Of a stretch of DNA of 63,219 bases, positions 41,228 through 52,235 are shown in pieces. The notes under the pieces were generated by a model that made no database searches, had not been told where the DNA came from, and saw only the letters and a program-made list of their open reading frames with translations. A program made the translations under genes and the position numbers. Location of the stretch: the NCBI GenBank assembly GCA_947447895.1, contig CANFLM010000006.1, forward strand, positions 1 to 63,219, read 5' to 3'. Source of the DNA: Hyphomicrobiales bacterium. Lineage in GTDB: Bacteria; Pseudomonadota; Alphaproteobacteria; Rhizobiales; Beijerinckiaceae. How positions within the stretch are numbered: position 1 is the stretch's first letter; every line of letters begins with the position of its first letter.

Positions 41228-42472
41228 TTGCCGGCAAACAGTGAATTAGCGCAGCAAGGAGCTGATTTCGACCGCTTCCGCTATGACCGGCGGCGGGCAG
41301 CCTATGCCTGTGATCCACACCGGACACGCGGACGCCTGCTGCCCGAGCCGTTTTCGGCCACCCGCAGCGATTTCCAGCGCGACCGCGACCGGATCATCCA
41401 TTCCACCGCCTTCCGCCGCCTCAAGCATAAAAGCCAGGTTTTTGTCTATCACGAGGGGGACCATTTCCGCACGCGGCTGACCCATACGATCGAAGTGGCG
41501 CAAATCGCCCGCTCGCTGGCCCGTGCGCTGGGGCTCGACGAGGATCTTGCCGAGGCCCTCGCGCTCGCCCATGACCTGGGCCACACCCCGTTCGGCCATG
41601 CCGGCGAGGATGCTCTGCACGAGGCCATGCAGCATTATGGCGGGTTTGACCACAATGCCCAAGCTTTGCGGATCGTCACACAGCTTGAGCGCCGCTATGC
41701 GGGCTTTGACGGGCTGAACCTGAGTTGGGAGACACTGGAAGGTCTGGTCAAGCACAATGGTCCGGTGCTCGATGAGGCGGGCCGGCCCACGCCCCGCTAT
41801 CGCAAGCACGGCGTGCCCGAGGCCTTCCTGACATTCGACAGGCAGTTTCCGCTGGGCCTTGGCGACCATGCTTCGGCTGAAGCGCAAGTGGCCGCCTTGG
41901 CCGATGACATTGCCTATAACGCCCATGACATCGATGACGGCTTGCGGGCTGGTTTGTTTGATATTCCCGATCTGGCCGAAGTGCCGCTTCTCAAGGAATG
42001 TCTGATTGAAATCAATAGTCTGTGGCCCAATCTTGAAGCGCAACGCGTCATCCACGAATTGGGGCGGCGTTTGATCACCCGCCTGATCGAGGATGTGTTG
42101 CATTGCAGCATCGGTGGGTTGGAGGCCTGTGGCTCGGTGGACGACATCCGGCAGGCCGGACGCACTCTGGTATGCTTTTCTGAAGCGGGACAACAGGCCG
42201 ATACCGGGATCAAGGGCTTTCTTTATCCGCACATGTACCGTCACAAGGATGTGATGCGGGTGCGCGGTCAGGCTGAAGCTGTGGTTCGCGATCTCTTTGC
42301 CTGCTATCTTGGCAAGCCATCCGAACTGCCCGATGAATGGGGTGCAGGGTTGGAAACCCTGTCCGAGCCACAGCTCGCCCGTCGCATTGCCGACTATATT
42401 GCCGGCATGACCGACCGTTTTGCCCTGCTTGAACACCGCCGCTTGTTTGACGTTTCGCCTGATTTACGCTAG
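41228..42472 (+). CDS. dgt: dGTP triphosphohydrolase-like HD protein
   Basis: A 414-residue HD-domain dNTPase (type 2 dgt family), which cleaves dGTP to deoxyguanosine and triphosphate. The metal-binding HD motif is in [15 protein letters not shown] and [40 protein letters not shown] is the conserved N-terminal block. The start codon seems to be TTG at 41228, with ggcgga just upstream. argS follows after 90 bp, the usual dgt-argS pairing in this class. Confidence 0.93.
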   Translation: MPANSELAQQGADFDRFRYDRRRAAYACDPHRTRGRLLPEPFSATRSDFQRDRDRIIHSTAFRRLKHKSQVFVYHEGDHFRTRLTHTIEVAQIARSLARALGLDEDLAEALALAHDLGHTPFGHAGEDALHEAMQHYGGFDHNAQALRIVTQLERRYAGFDGLNLSWETLEGLVKHNGPVLDEAGRPTPRYRKHGVPEAFLTFDRQFPLGLGDHASAEAQVAALADDIAYNAHDIDDGLRAGLFDIPDLAEVPLLKECLIEINSLWPNLEAQRVIHELGRRLITRLIEDVLHCSIGGLEACGSVDDIRQAGRTLVCFSEAGQQADTGIKGFLYPHMYRHKDVMRVRGQAEAVVRDLFACYLGKPSELPDEWGAGLETLSEPQLARRIADYIAGMTDRFALLEHRRLFDVSPDLR

Positions 42473-42562
42473 GGCGCGCACTCTGATCTTTGTTGATCCC
42501 TCCGGTTTATCGCTGCCCGATTTTTCCGGATCAACACACCCTGCAAAGGCCAAAGCACTGTC

Positions 42563-44317
42563 ATGAATGTTTTTGAGGTTTTCGAACATCGTTTGCGGCT
42601 CGCCATCGAACAGCTGGCTGAACAGGGCATCTTGCCGAAAGGGCTGGATCTGTCGCGTGTGGTGGTCGAGCCGCCGCGCGATCCGTCCCATGGCGATCTG
42701 GCAACCAATGCCGCGATGGTTTTGACCAAGGAGGCCGGAGTGCCTCCGCGCAAACTGGCCGAAGCTCTGGTGGCGCTCTTGCAGGATGATGCGGATGTGG
42801 TGTCGGTCAGTATTGCCGGTCCCGGCTTTATCAATCTCGGCCTTGCCCCGCATGTGTTCGAAAATGTGCTGCATGCCGTGATCGAACAGGGGCGTTATTA
42901 TGGCCATGCGCTTGCCGTCGGGCAGGGGCCTGTCAATGTCGAATATGTTTCCGCCAATCCGACCGGCCCGATGCATGTCGGTCACGGTCGCGGTGCGGTG
43001 TTCGGCGACGCGCTGGCCTCGCTGCTGGAATTTGCCGGACGCGCCGTAACGCGCGAATATTATATCAACGATGCCGGTGCCCAGGTGGATGTGCTGGCCC
43101 GCTCGGCTTTGTTGCGTTACCGCGAAGCCCTCGGCCACGACATCGGCACAATTCCCGAAGGCCTCTATCCCGGCGATTATCTGGTGCCGGTCGGACAGGC
43201 GCTGGCCGCGGAATATGGCGAGACGCTGTTGGGCCAGAACGAGGCGGAGGTTCTGCCGCTGGCGCGCGACAAAGCCATCGCCATGATGATGGACATGATC
43301 CGCGATGATCTGGCCACGCTCGATATCCAGCATGATGTGTTCTTTTCCGAACGCTCCCTTTCGACGGGGGCAACCGATGTGATCGCCCGGACCATTGCCG
43401 ATCTGCGGTCTCGTGGACTGGTCTATGAAGGACGTCTGCCGCCCCCCAAGGGACAGTTGCCCGATGATTGGGAAGACCGCGAACAGACGCTGTTCCGCGC
43501 CACCGAATTCGGTGACGACAGTGACCGACCTTTGCTGAAATCGGATGGTGGCTACACCTATTTCGCCTCCGACATTGCCTATCACGCTTCCAAATTCCAG
43601 CGCGGTTTTTCTACGTTGATCAACATCTGGGGTGCCGATCATGGCGGCTATGTCAAACGCATGGCTGCGGCTGTGGCGGCTGTGACGGGCGGCAAGGCCG
43701 AATTGGATGTCAAATTGTGTCAGCTGGTGCGGCTGTTGCGCCATGGCGAGCCGGTGAAAATGTCCAAACGCTCCGGCGATTTCGTGACCTTGCGCGAAGT
43801 GGTGGATGAAGTGGGCCGCGATGCGGTGCGGTTCATGATGCTCTATCGCAAGAACGATGCGACGCTGGATTTCGATCTGGCCAAGGTGATCGAGCAATCG
43901 CGCGATAATCCCGTGTTTTATGTCCAATATGCCCATGCCCGTTGCTGTTCCGTGTTGCGGCAGGCCGAAACGGCTGGATTTGCCCATCAGCTCGACACGC
44001 TGAAAGGCACTGATCTGTCGGTCCTGCAGGACGCGTCAGAGCGCGCTTTGATGCGGCGGATTGCCCAGTTTCCGCGGATGATCGAAGCGGCGGCCTCGGC
44101 CCATGAGCCGCACCGCGTGGCCTTCTATCTCTATGAACTGGCCAGCGACTTCCACGGATTGTGGAATCGTGGCAAGGATGATCCACAGCTTCGCTTTGTG
44201 CTTGAGTCAAGTCCGGCTATAACCAGCGCGCGACTCGTCATGCTCCATGCTGTTGTGCAAGTGATTAAGTCCGGTCTCGGCATTTTGGGTGTTTCGGCAC
44301 CCGATGAGATGAGATAG
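42563..44317 (+). CDS. argS: Arginyl-tRNA synthetase
   Basis: A 584-residue class I synthetase. The N-terminal additional domain precedes the HIGH-type motif HVGH (138-141) in [14 protein letters not shown] and the KMSKS-type KMSKRSGDF. The C-terminal anticodon-binding domain is of the DALR type. It is the second gene of the dgt-argS-SPOR run; the next gene follows after 145 bp. Confidence 0.97.
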   Translation: MNVFEVFEHRLRLAIEQLAEQGILPKGLDLSRVVVEPPRDPSHGDLATNAAMVLTKEAGVPPRKLAEALVALLQDDADVVSVSIAGPGFINLGLAPHVFENVLHAVIEQGRYYGHALAVGQGPVNVEYVSANPTGPMHVGHGRGAVFGDALASLLEFAGRAVTREYYINDAGAQVDVLARSALLRYREALGHDIGTIPEGLYPGDYLVPVGQALAAEYGETLLGQNEAEVLPLARDKAIAMMMDMIRDDLATLDIQHDVFFSERSLSTGATDVIARTIADLRSRGLVYEGRLPPPKGQLPDDWEDREQTLFRATEFGDDSDRPLLKSDGGYTYFASDIAYHASKFQRGFSTLINIWGADHGGYVKRMAAAVAAVTGGKAELDVKLCQLVRLLRHGEPVKMSKRSGDFVTLREVVDEVGRDAVRFMMLYRKNDATLDFDLAKVIEQSRDNPVFYVQYAHARCCSVLRQAETAGFAHQLDTLKGTDLSVLQDASERALMRRIAQFPRMIEAAASAHEPHRVAFYLYELASDFHGLWNRGKDDPQLRFVLESSPAITSARLVMLHAVVQVIKSGLGILGVSAPDEMR

Positions 44318-44462
44318 GCTGGACAGGTTTTTGACCGGGTGGTCTTTGCCTGTGGTGTTTGACGGGGTGGTCACTGTTTTGTCATGACGTGCAAACTGCG
44401 GGGACTGGCCGGATTGGCGGTCCGTTTTCCCCAAGGGCAAAGACGGCTTTTAGAGTGTGAAG

Positions 44463-46406
44463 ATGAGCGAAGACAGCAATAAGCCGCCATCGATTAATCT
44501 GGAAGAGCTGGAACGCCAGTTGCGCGAGGCCTTGTCCCGTCGCTCTGCGTCCTCTGACCCTGTCCATCAAGCTTCTGGCAATGAAGATCCCTTGTCGATG
44601 CTGGCCCGTCTGGTCGAATTTGAAGGGGCGAGCAAGCAAGTGCAGTCCCAGACCCAGCCCCAGCCGGTCTCGCAGTCCGCGCCTCCAGCCCTTGGCGCAT
44701 CTGAACCGGTTCATCAGGATCTCCCGTCACAACAGCCTGCCCACTGGCAGGCTTACGAAGAGCAAGCTCAGGCTGAGCCACTTGCCAGTTTCCAGGCCAA
44801 TGACCATCTGGTTTTCGATCCCAACCACTCGGCTGACCTGGCTGCGGCCCGCGCTGTCGAGACCCCGTCGGTCCCAAGCTATGCGCCCTATGTACCGCAA
44901 AGTCCTGTGCCGCCTTCCTATCCAAGCCAGCCTGCTGCCTCCTACGAGCCTGTGATGCCACAACCTGCAGGTGCCGGGGCTTCATCCTACTATCAAGGGT
45001 CAGGCCTGACTGCCGAAACCGGCGTCCAGAACACGTATGAGGCATCAGCAACCACAGCGTCCCATGATTATTTCGCATCGGGACAGCCTGTGCCTGCCGC
45101 TCCGGTCTACGAACCTTCGGCATATCAGCCCCACCCAACACACAACATTACAGCGGAACCCGTGACGCATGACATTCTGGCGCTGTCGCCGTCCGAGATC
45201 AGGCCGGTGTCGGATGCCGATGCTCTGAATGCGCTTTACGGGCAGAGCCGCCCCGCTGCACAACCGCAGCCGGAGCAGCCGTCGGGCTATTCCTATGCTC
45301 CCCCATCCGCCGACCAGCGCAGTGCCGCTGATCGCGCGCTGGTCTATGCGGCGGCTTTTCCGGACAAGACCAGCCAGCCCGGCCAGTGGACCCCTGACAC
45401 GTCGCAAGGTGTCGGCATTTCCTATTCCGAAGCAGAAGCCAATCTCGGGGCCGCGCAACGGGCCGCCGAATCTCCGCAAAATAGCCAGGGCAGGGGGATG
45501 ATGATTCTCTTGGGGTTGATTGTGGTGATGGCTGGCGGTTTCGGGCTGGCGGCCTATTTGCGCAACGAGGGTGCGCGGGTGCCCAGTGGCGCGCCTCCGG
45601 TGATTTCAGCTGACAAGACCCCGGTCAAAGTGGTTCCGGCCAATCCGGGCGGCACGGAAGTGCCCAATCAGGGCGCGGCCATCTACCAGCCGAGCAAGCC
45701 GGAAGATGCCAAGGATGCCAAAGTCGTTTCAACCGATGAAAAGCCGGTTGATATCAGTGTGGCACCACGTCCGCCCGGTTCACCGCTGATCGGCGAGCCC
45801 AAGAAAATCCGCACAGTGACCGTCCGTCCCGACGGCACTCTGGTGGAAGAAAACACTGTTGCAGCCGGGTCTCCGGTTCCCAACAGTGCTGCCATCCCGC
45901 GTGCTGCGCCGTCGATGGTGACGATCCAGCCACCGATGCCAGCCCAACCTGTTGCACCAACCGCGCCGGTTGGCGCACAACCTGCATCGCCACCAGCGCC
46001 ACAGGCCACAGCCAGTACCAATGCTGTGCGGATGATGCCGCCGACGCGCCCGCATACTGCAGAAGCTGCGACGCCCCAACCGGCAGCCCCTCCAAGCGCC
46101 CGTTCAACCCCGCCTGCGCCTGCTACTGCCGTTCCTGTCGAACCAGCAGAGCGCGAACCCACCGGCGACTATGGTGTGCAATTCAGTGCCCCTGCCAGCG
46201 AGGTGGAAGCGCGTAATGCGATTGTCGCTCTGAAGCGCTCCTATGCCTCCATTCTTGACGGCAGGACGCTTGCCACGCAGAAGGCCGAAAACAATGGCCG
46301 CACCATTTTCCGCGTCCGCGCTGTCGGCCTGAGCCGCGAAGAAGCGATTTCGATCTGTGAAAAGATCAAAGCATCCGGCGGCCAGTGCTTTGTCGCAAGG
46401 AATTGA
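44463..46406 (+). CDS. SPOR-domain membrane protein with long Pro/Ala/Gln-rich linkers
   Basis: A 647-residue protein with a short cytoplasmic start, a low-complexity Pro/Gln/Ser/Tyr-rich region, one transmembrane segment (about 345-364, MMILLGLIVVMAGGFGLAAY), a second Pro/Ala-rich periplasmic linker and a C-terminal SPOR domain (about 565-647). SPOR domains bind glycan strands stripped of stem peptides at division sites. The ATG at 44463 is 6 bp inside a possible GTG start at 44457. Position between argS and nagZ is conserved in Alphaproteobacteria. The exact role is unknown. Confidence 0.87.
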   Translation: MSEDSNKPPSINLEELERQLREALSRRSASSDPVHQASGNEDPLSMLARLVEFEGASKQVQSQTQPQPVSQSAPPALGASEPVHQDLPSQQPAHWQAYEEQAQAEPLASFQANDHLVFDPNHSADLAAARAVETPSVPSYAPYVPQSPVPPSYPSQPAASYEPVMPQPAGAGASSYYQGSGLTAETGVQNTYEASATTASHDYFASGQPVPAAPVYEPSAYQPHPTHNITAEPVTHDILALSPSEIRPVSDADALNALYGQSRPAAQPQPEQPSGYSYAPPSADQRSAADRALVYAAAFPDKTSQPGQWTPDTSQGVGISYSEAEANLGAAQRAAESPQNSQGRGMMILLGLIVVMAGGFGLAAYLRNEGARVPSGAPPVISADKTPVKVVPANPGGTEVPNQGAAIYQPSKPEDAKDAKVVSTDEKPVDISVAPRPPGSPLIGEPKKIRTVTVRPDGTLVEENTVAAGSPVPNSAAIPRAAPSMVTIQPPMPAQPVAPTAPVGAQPASPPAPQATASTNAVRMMPPTRPHTAEAATPQPAAPPSARSTPPAPATAVPVEPAEREPTGDYGVQFSAPASEVEARNAIVALKRSYASILDGRTLATQKAENNGRTIFRVRAVGLSREEAISICEKIKASGGQCFVARN

Positions 46407-46412
46407 CGGGTT

Positions 46413-47429
46413 ATGTCTGTCTCTGCCCTGATTGTCGGCGTCTCCGGTCTGGTTCTGACAGAGGATGAGCAGGCTTTTCTCAAAGACTGCAACCCTTGGG
46501 GCCTGATCCTGTTCCGCCGCAACATCGACAATCCCCGGCAGGTTCTGGCCCTCACGCAAGCTTTTCGGGACTGTGTCGGGCGTTCCGATGCGCCTGTTCT
46601 GGTCGATCAGGAGGGCGGACGCGTCCAGCGGCTTGGACCGCCGCATTGGCCGGCTTATCCGAAGGGGGAGGCCTATGGCCGTTTGGCCCTGAAGGACCTG
46701 GCCAGGGGCCGCGAAGCTGTCCGCCTGGGCGCACGGTTGATCGCGCATGATCTGCACGCCCTCGGCATTACCGTCGATTGCCTGCCGGTGCTCGATGTGC
46801 CTGTCAAAGGTGCGCATGATGTGATCGGTGACCGCGCTTACGGGCTTGATCCGGTGCTGGTCGGGCTGATGGGCCGCTCGGCCTGCGAGGGCTTGCTGGC
46901 GGGTGGTGTATTGCCTGTGATCAAGCATATTCCCGGACATGGGCGGGCAGGGGCCGATTCGCATCTCGATCTGCCAATCGTGACGGCCACCAAAGCCAGG
47001 TTGGCTCAGGATTTCAAGCCGTTCCAGCTCAATACCGACATGCCTTTGGCGATGACAGCACATGTGGTCTACACCGCGCTGGACCGGACTGCGCCGGCCA
47101 CCACCTCGCGCAAGGTGATCCGCGGAACCATTCGCAAAACCATCGGTTTCGACGGTGTGCTGATGAGCGACGATGTGTCGATGCAGGCCTTGAGCGGCAC
47201 TTTGGCCCAACGCGCCGAAGCCTCCCTGAAAGCCGGCTGCGATCTGGTTCTGCATTGCAATGGCAAGATGGACGAGATGGTCGACGTTGCCTCTGTCACG
47301 CCGAAACTGGCGGGCAAGGCGCTGGTCCGCACCAAAACCGCGCTGGGACGGCTCCTCAAAGTGGTCGAACCGATAGTAGCTGTGGATGCCCGCGCCAGAT
47401 TGGCATCCTTGCTTGATTGTGGTGACTGA
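46413..47429 (+). CDS. nagZ: Beta-N-acetylhexosaminidase NagZ (GH3)
   Basis: A 338-residue cytoplasmic glycoside hydrolase that removes GlcNAc from anhydro-muropeptides in peptidoglycan recycling. The family motif KHIPGHGRAGADSH (171-184) supplies the general acid His-Asp pair, and the nucleophile is Asp253 in LMSDDVSM. It starts 6 bp after the SPOR gene, suggesting co-transcription of two peptidoglycan-related functions. scpA follows after 40 bp. Confidence 0.95.
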   Translation: MSVSALIVGVSGLVLTEDEQAFLKDCNPWGLILFRRNIDNPRQVLALTQAFRDCVGRSDAPVLVDQEGGRVQRLGPPHWPAYPKGEAYGRLALKDLARGREAVRLGARLIAHDLHALGITVDCLPVLDVPVKGAHDVIGDRAYGLDPVLVGLMGRSACEGLLAGGVLPVIKHIPGHGRAGADSHLDLPIVTATKARLAQDFKPFQLNTDMPLAMTAHVVYTALDRTAPATTSRKVIRGTIRKTIGFDGVLMSDDVSMQALSGTLAQRAEASLKAGCDLVLHCNGKMDEMVDVASVTPKLAGKALVRTKTALGRLLKVVEPIVAVDARARLASLLDCGD

Positions 47430-47469
47430 CATCTCCAGACTCCTGATTCGTTAGCGAATCAGGACTGTC

Positions 47470-48324
47470 ATGCGTCAAGAACTTGCCTTTGAAGACCCTC
47501 ATATCCAGGTTGACCGCGGCGAAACCGAGCCTGCGATGCTCGTGGATGTGGATGGCTATGCTGGCCCGTTGGACCTGCTGCTCGATCTCGCACGCCGCCA
47601 GAAAGTCGATCTGCACAAGATTTCAGTGCTCGCTCTGGCTGACCAATATCTGAGCTTTATCGAGACCGCCCGGCGGTTCCGTCTCGAATTGGCCGCCGAT
47701 TATCTGGTGATGGCGGCCTGGCTGGCCTATCTCAAATCGCGCCTTTTGTTGCCGGTTGTCGAAAAGGACAATGAGGAGCCCGCAGCCGATCTGGCGGTGC
47801 GTCTGGCGTTCCGCTTGCGCCGGTTGGAGGCGATGCGGCAGGCGTCCAAACTGCTGTTCGACCGGCCCCGCCATGGACGTGATTTCTTTACCCGTGGCGC
47901 ACCCGAACCGGTGGTGGTGTCACGCCACATCCAGTATTCGGCAACCATGTATGACCTGCTGAAATCCTATGCCGACCAGCGGCAGGTAAGGGCCCTGTCA
48001 CGCATCACCTTTGTGAAACGCTTTGTCTGGTCCTTGCCGGAGGCAAGAGCGGCGCTGGAGCGTTTGTTGGGCGAAAGCACCCATTGGGCTGCTCTCGATG
48101 ATTACCTGATCCAGTTCGTTGTCGAACCCCAAATGCGCGCCACCGTGCGGGCCTCGTCCTTTTCGGCCACGCTGGAAATGGTGCGCGAAGGGGTGATCGA
48201 TGTGCGCCAGGATGCTGCTTTTGCCCCGTTGCAGGTGCGTGGTCGCCTTGCCGGCGGGCCGCGTGCGGGTGAGACCCAGCCTGTGCTGGTCGTTGACGAG
48301 GGGCGCAAGGGCGAGGCCGCCTGA
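47470..48324 (+). CDS. scpA: Segregation and condensation protein A
   Basis: A 284-residue kleisin subunit of the SMC-ScpAB condensin that organises and segregates the chromosome. The N-terminal YAGPLDLLLDLARRQKVDL is the family hallmark, followed by a helical region with YLVMAAWLAYLKSRLLLP. Its TGA overlaps the first base of the scpB ATG, indicating coupling of the two partners. Confidence 0.95.
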   Translation: MRQELAFEDPHIQVDRGETEPAMLVDVDGYAGPLDLLLDLARRQKVDLHKISVLALADQYLSFIETARRFRLELAADYLVMAAWLAYLKSRLLLPVVEKDNEEPAADLAVRLAFRLRRLEAMRQASKLLFDRPRHGRDFFTRGAPEPVVVSRHIQYSATMYDLLKSYADQRQVRALSRITFVKRFVWSLPEARAALERLLGESTHWAALDDYLIQFVVEPQMRATVRASSFSATLEMVREGVIDVRQDAAFAPLQVRGRLAGGPRAGETQPVLVVDEGRKGEAA

Positions 48325-49100
48325 TGACCACACTCGACATGGAAGAGTTCAGGCAGGCCCACCGGCGCGAGGAGACGCCCGAAAACAGGGTGCTCCGCGA
48401 GGCGTCCCGTGTCATCGAGGCCCTGTTGTTTGCTTCGTCACAGCCGTTGAGCGAGCAGATCTTGCAAACCCGTCTGCCGGTGGCACTGCCGATCGGGCGG
48501 GTTCTGGAAGTGTTGCAGGCCGATTACCACAGTCGCGGCGTGCAACTGGTCCGGCTCGCGGATGGCTGGATGTTCCGCACGGCAGAGGATTTGGGTTATC
48601 TCCTGTCGCGCGAAGCCCACGAAACCCGTAAATTATCGCGCGCCGCCCTCGAAACCCTGTCGGTGATCGCCTATCACCAGCCGGTCACCCGCGCTGAAAT
48701 CGAGGACATCCGTGGCGTGTCGATCCATCGCGGCACCCTTGATTCCCTGCTTGAAACCGGATGGATCCGTCTGCGTGGCCGCCGCCGCACACCAGGCCGT
48801 CCGGTCACCTATGGCACGACAGAGCATTTCCTCATCCATTTCGGGCTTGAATCCATCTCCGATCTGCCCGGCCTGGACGATCTCAAAGGCGCGGGCTTTC
48901 TCGATGGCCGCCTGCCTCAGGGCTTCACGGTACCGATGCCGACCGACAGTCCGGAATTGACCGAGGATGAAGACCCGTTGGGCGAGGATTTGTTCACCGC
49001 CATGGCCGAAGAACTGGTGGCGGCAGAGGATGCTCCGCTGGATGATGGCGACGATCTGGCCATCGAGGCCGACGCATCCACCCTGCCTGTCAGCCAATAG
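48324..49100 (+). CDS. scpB: Segregation and condensation protein B
   Basis: A 258-residue ScpB, the winged-helix dimer that binds ScpA in the condensin complex. Conserved blocks are VIEALLFASSQPLSE and LETLSVIAYHQPVTRAEIEDIRG, followed by GRPVTYGTTEHFLIHFGL. The last 50 residues are acidic and probably disordered. The ATG overlaps the scpA stop by one base. Confidence 0.95.
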   Translation: MTTLDMEEFRQAHRREETPENRVLREASRVIEALLFASSQPLSEQILQTRLPVALPIGRVLEVLQADYHSRGVQLVRLADGWMFRTAEDLGYLLSREAHETRKLSRAALETLSVIAYHQPVTRAEIEDIRGVSIHRGTLDSLLETGWIRLRGRRRTPGRPVTYGTTEHFLIHFGLESISDLPGLDDLKGAGFLDGRLPQGFTVPMPTDSPELTEDEDPLGEDLFTAMAEELVAAEDAPLDDGDDLAIEADASTLPVSQ

Positions 49101-49235
49101 AGCCATAATCGGGCCAATCTTTTGACGAAATGATCATGAAGTTCTTGTTTTTATGTGCTCGGGCTTCTAGGGTCTTGCGCATGGATTGACCAAAGCCGCA
49201 CCCGAGATTGCGGTTTGAGATGATGGAGTAGAAAC

Positions 49236-49547
49236 ATGGGAAGTGTCAGTATTTGGCACTGGATCGTTGTCGGTATCGTTGTGATGCTGTTGTTCGGTCG
49301 TGGCAAGATTTCCGATCTGATGGGTGATGTGGCCAAGGGCATCAAATCCTTCAAAAAGGGCATGGCCGATGACGAGGCCGAAAACAAGCCGGCTGCAACC
49401 GTGCCTGCCGATCCGGCCCGTGTCGCCGAACAGGCTGCTGCGGCTCCTGCGGCTGCAACAGCCCATGCCGAGCCAGTTGCTCCGGCTGCTGCTCCCGCTG
49501 CTGCCGCTGCGGCCCACCCGACCGAGCCGACCAAAGCCAGCTCGTAA
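49236..49547 (+). CDS. tatA: Twin-arginine translocase subunit TatA
   Basis: A 103-residue TatA with an N-terminal membrane helix ([19 protein letters not shown]), the FGRGK hinge and an amphipathic helix [17 protein letters not shown]. The tail is a long Ala/Pro-rich low-complexity stretch. TatA oligomers form the pore for folded Tat substrates. A gatgatggag site lies just upstream. The 135-bp spacer behind scpB contains a small ccgca/tgcgg hairpin (49196-49213) and probably the tat promoter. Confidence 0.94.
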   Translation: MGSVSIWHWIVVGIVVMLLFGRGKISDLMGDVAKGIKSFKKGMADDEAENKPAATVPADPARVAEQAAAAPAAATAHAEPVAPAAAPAAAAAAHPTEPTKASS

Positions 49548-49581
49548 CAGCGCGGCTTGGGCCTCTTACCGGATACTGATC

Positions 49582-50088
49582 ATGCTCGATTTTGGTGCAG
49601 GAGAACTGGTGGTCATTGGTGTGGTGGCGCTTGTCGCCATCGGCCCCAAGGAATTACCCGGCGTTCTGCGTGCTGTCGGCAAATCGGTCGGCAAGATGCG
49701 CCGGATGGCGGGTGAATTCCAGAGCCAGTTCTCCGATGCCATGCGCGACATGGAACTGGAAGAGGCCCGCAAGAAGGTCGAGGAAATGGGCAAGACGATG
49801 TCCGATACCGTGGCCGATGCCACCAAGGATTCTGCTGCCCACATCGACACCTATCTGGCCGAAACTGCCTCCGTACCCAGCCCTGCCACCGATCCGGTCC
49901 CATCACCTGCGTCCGATCTGCCGACCGTCCCCGAGATTGCGGCAGTGCCGAGCGAGCAGATACTGGCCAATGTCGAGGCCAGTATTGCCTCAATTCCTGT
50001 CGAGCCTGTTGCAGCCGCAATCACGCCGGAAGTGCAGCAGCAACTGGCCCTGGACGTAACCCCGCCGGCCCCCAAGAGTGCAAGTTAA
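49582..50088 (+). CDS. tatB: Twin-arginine translocase subunit TatB
   Basis: A 168-residue TatB, which with TatC forms the receptor for twin-arginine signal peptides. It begins [26 protein letters not shown], the TatB membrane helix with the conserved Glu and GPKELP hinge, followed by a longer amphipathic helix and a Pro-rich tail. The ATG at 49582 is preceded by only a weak ribosome site. The TAA overlaps the tatC ATG (TAATG). Confidence 0.94.
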   Translation: MLDFGAGELVVIGVVALVAIGPKELPGVLRAVGKSVGKMRRMAGEFQSQFSDAMRDMELEEARKKVEEMGKTMSDTVADATKDSAAHIDTYLAETASVPSPATDPVPSPASDLPTVPEIAAVPSEQILANVEASIASIPVEPVAAAITPEVQQQLALDVTPPAPKSAS

Positions 50089-50897
50089 TGAGCACGGAAG
50101 ACGATATCGAGGCGTCCCGCGCCCCATTGCTCGAGCATTTGATCGAATTGCGCGAACGTTTGATCCGGTCACTGGCGGCTTTTGTCGTGATGTTCGTGAT
50201 CAGCTTTGCCTTCGCCAAGGAAATCTACAATCTGCTGATCTTTCCCTATGTCATGGCCGCCGGCGACGGCGCGCAGATCAAGCTGATCTATACCGCGCCG
50301 CTTGAATATCTGTTTACCCAGATCAAGATTGCGATGTTCGGGGCTTCTTTTTTCTCTTTTCCGGTGATTGCGACCCAGATCTATAAATTTGTCGCGCCCG
50401 GTCTCTATCGGGACGAGAAAGAGGCGTTCCGCCCCTATCTGATCGCCACACCCGTTCTGTTTCTGGTTGGCGCAAGTGTGGTGTTTTTTATTGCGATGCC
50501 GGTGGTGATGCAGTTCTCCATCGGGATGCAGCAGGCTGCCGGCGAACATTCGGCCGCGATCGAATTGCTCCCAAAAGTCAGTGAATATCTGTCGTTGATC
50601 ATGACGCTGATTTTCGCATTCGGGATCACTTTCCAACTGCCGGTGGTGCTGACCCTGCTGGCGCGGGCAGGCTTTATCGATGCGGCATTTCTGCGTGAAA
50701 AACGCCGCTATGCCATCGTGCTGGTGTTTGTGGTGGCTGCCGTCCTGACGCCACCCGATGTGATCAGCCAGCTATCGCTCGCGATACCTGCCTATTTCCT
50801 TTACGAGTTTTCCATCCTTGCGGTGGTTATGGTCGAGCGCAATCGCGCCGCCAAGGATGAAGCGGCAAACAGTGATATCACGCCGTCTTCCTCGTAA
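50088..50897 (+). CDS. tatC: Twin-arginine translocase subunit TatC
   Basis: A 269-residue six-helix membrane protein that recognises twin-arginine signal peptides. The N-terminal [16 protein letters not shown] and the loop [16 protein letters not shown] are the signal-peptide binding elements. [21 protein letters not shown] is the last conserved block. It overlaps tatB by one base, so tatABC form one operon, followed by serS after 56 bp. Confidence 0.97.
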   Translation: MSTEDDIEASRAPLLEHLIELRERLIRSLAAFVVMFVISFAFAKEIYNLLIFPYVMAAGDGAQIKLIYTAPLEYLFTQIKIAMFGASFFSFPVIATQIYKFVAPGLYRDEKEAFRPYLIATPVLFLVGASVVFFIAMPVVMQFSIGMQQAAGEHSAAIELLPKVSEYLSLIMTLIFAFGITFQLPVVLTLLARAGFIDAAFLREKRRYAIVLVFVVAAVLTPPDVISQLSLAIPAYFLYEFSILAVVMVERNRAAKDEAANSDITPSSS

Positions 50898-50953
50898 ACC
50901 GCTGGTTTTCTTCTGCAATCAGTCCGAGATGTGATCGAAACGAGACCCAATTC

Positions 50954-52234
50954 ATGTATGACATTCGCTGGATCCGCGACAACAAGGCCCAATTTGACCA
51001 GGGATTGCTGAACCGCAACGCCTCGCCCTTGGGTGACTATGTTCTGGCGATCGACGACCGCCGCCGCGCTGCCATCATGCGCGCGCAGGAGGCGCAGGAA
51101 AAGCGCAATGCCCTGTCCAAGGAGATCGGCCAGGCGATGGCCGCAAAGGACCAGCCTCGTGCCGAAAGCCTGAAGGCCGAAGTCGCCGCCCTCAAAGAGG
51201 TGCTGGCCTCTGCCGAAGTCGAGGAAAAGGCTGTCGTCGCCGAGTTGGAAGAGGCTCTGCAGGCCATTCCCAACACGCCGCTCGAAGAAGTGCCCGTGGG
51301 CGCGGACGAGCATGGCAATGTGCTGCTGCATTGCCACGGCACGCCGCGCAGCTTCGATTTCGAGCCCAAACAGCATTTTGAAATCGGCGAAGCGCTTGGC
51401 CTGATGGATTTTGAAGCGGCCACCCGCATGTCCGGTTCGCGCTTTGTGGTGACCAAGGGCGCTTTAGCGCGGCTGGAACGGGCCATCGGCCAGTTCATGC
51501 TCGATCTGCACACCACCGAACATGGCTATATGGAGGTCAACCCGCCTTTGCTGGTCAAGGATCAGGCGATGGTGGGCACGGCGCAATTGCCGAAATTCCG
51601 GGATGACCAGTTCCGCGCCGGTGACGATTACTGGCTGATTCCGACTGCCGAAGTGCCGCTGACCAATCTGGTGCGCGAGCAGATTCTGGATGAAAAAGAA
51701 TTGCCGATCCGCGTGACGGCCCTTTCGGCCTGTTTCCGTGCCGAGGCCGGCTCCGCGGGCCGTGACACCCGCGGCATGATCCGCCAGCATCAATTCTACA
51801 AGGTCGAACTGGTGTCGATCACCACTGCCGAACACTCCCGCGCCGAACTGGACCGCATGACGGCCTCTGCTGAAAAAGTCCTGCAAAAGCTTGAATTGCC
51901 CTATCGCACCATGCTGTTGTGCTCGGGAGATATGAGCTTCGCCAGCCAGCGTACCCATGATCTCGAAGTCTGGTTGCCCGGCCAGAATGCCTATCGTGAA
52001 ATTTCGTCCTGCTCGGTCTGTGGCGATTTCCAGGCCCGCCGGATGCAGGCCCGTTATAAAACCGCCGATGGCAAGAACCACTTTGTCCATACGCTCAACG
52101 GATCGGGCGTGGCGGTTGGGCGCGCTTTGGTGGCTGTACTTGAAAACTATCAGAATGCCGACGGATCGGTCTCTGTTCCCACCGCGTTGCAGCCCTATAT
52201 GGGCGGGATCACGCGCATCGAAAAGGCTGTTTGA
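50954..52234 (+). CDS. serS: Seryl-tRNA synthetase
   Basis: A 426-residue class II synthetase. The N-terminal coiled-coil arm (about 30-105) binds the long variable arm of tRNA-Ser. Motif 2 is [21 protein letters not shown], and motif 3 contains [20 protein letters not shown]. It serves Ser-tRNA and, through it, selenocysteine tRNA if present. surE begins one base after its stop codon. Confidence 0.97.
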   Translation: MYDIRWIRDNKAQFDQGLLNRNASPLGDYVLAIDDRRRAAIMRAQEAQEKRNALSKEIGQAMAAKDQPRAESLKAEVAALKEVLASAEVEEKAVVAELEEALQAIPNTPLEEVPVGADEHGNVLLHCHGTPRSFDFEPKQHFEIGEALGLMDFEAATRMSGSRFVVTKGALARLERAIGQFMLDLHTTEHGYMEVNPPLLVKDQAMVGTAQLPKFRDDQFRAGDDYWLIPTAEVPLTNLVREQILDEKELPIRVTALSACFRAEAGSAGRDTRGMIRQHQFYKVELVSITTAEHSRAELDRMTASAEKVLQKLELPYRTMLLCSGDMSFASQRTHDLEVWLPGQNAYREISSCSVCGDFQARRMQARYKTADGKNHFVHTLNGSGVAVGRALVAVLENYQNADGSVSVPTALQPYMGGITRIEKAV

Positions 52235-52235
52235 T

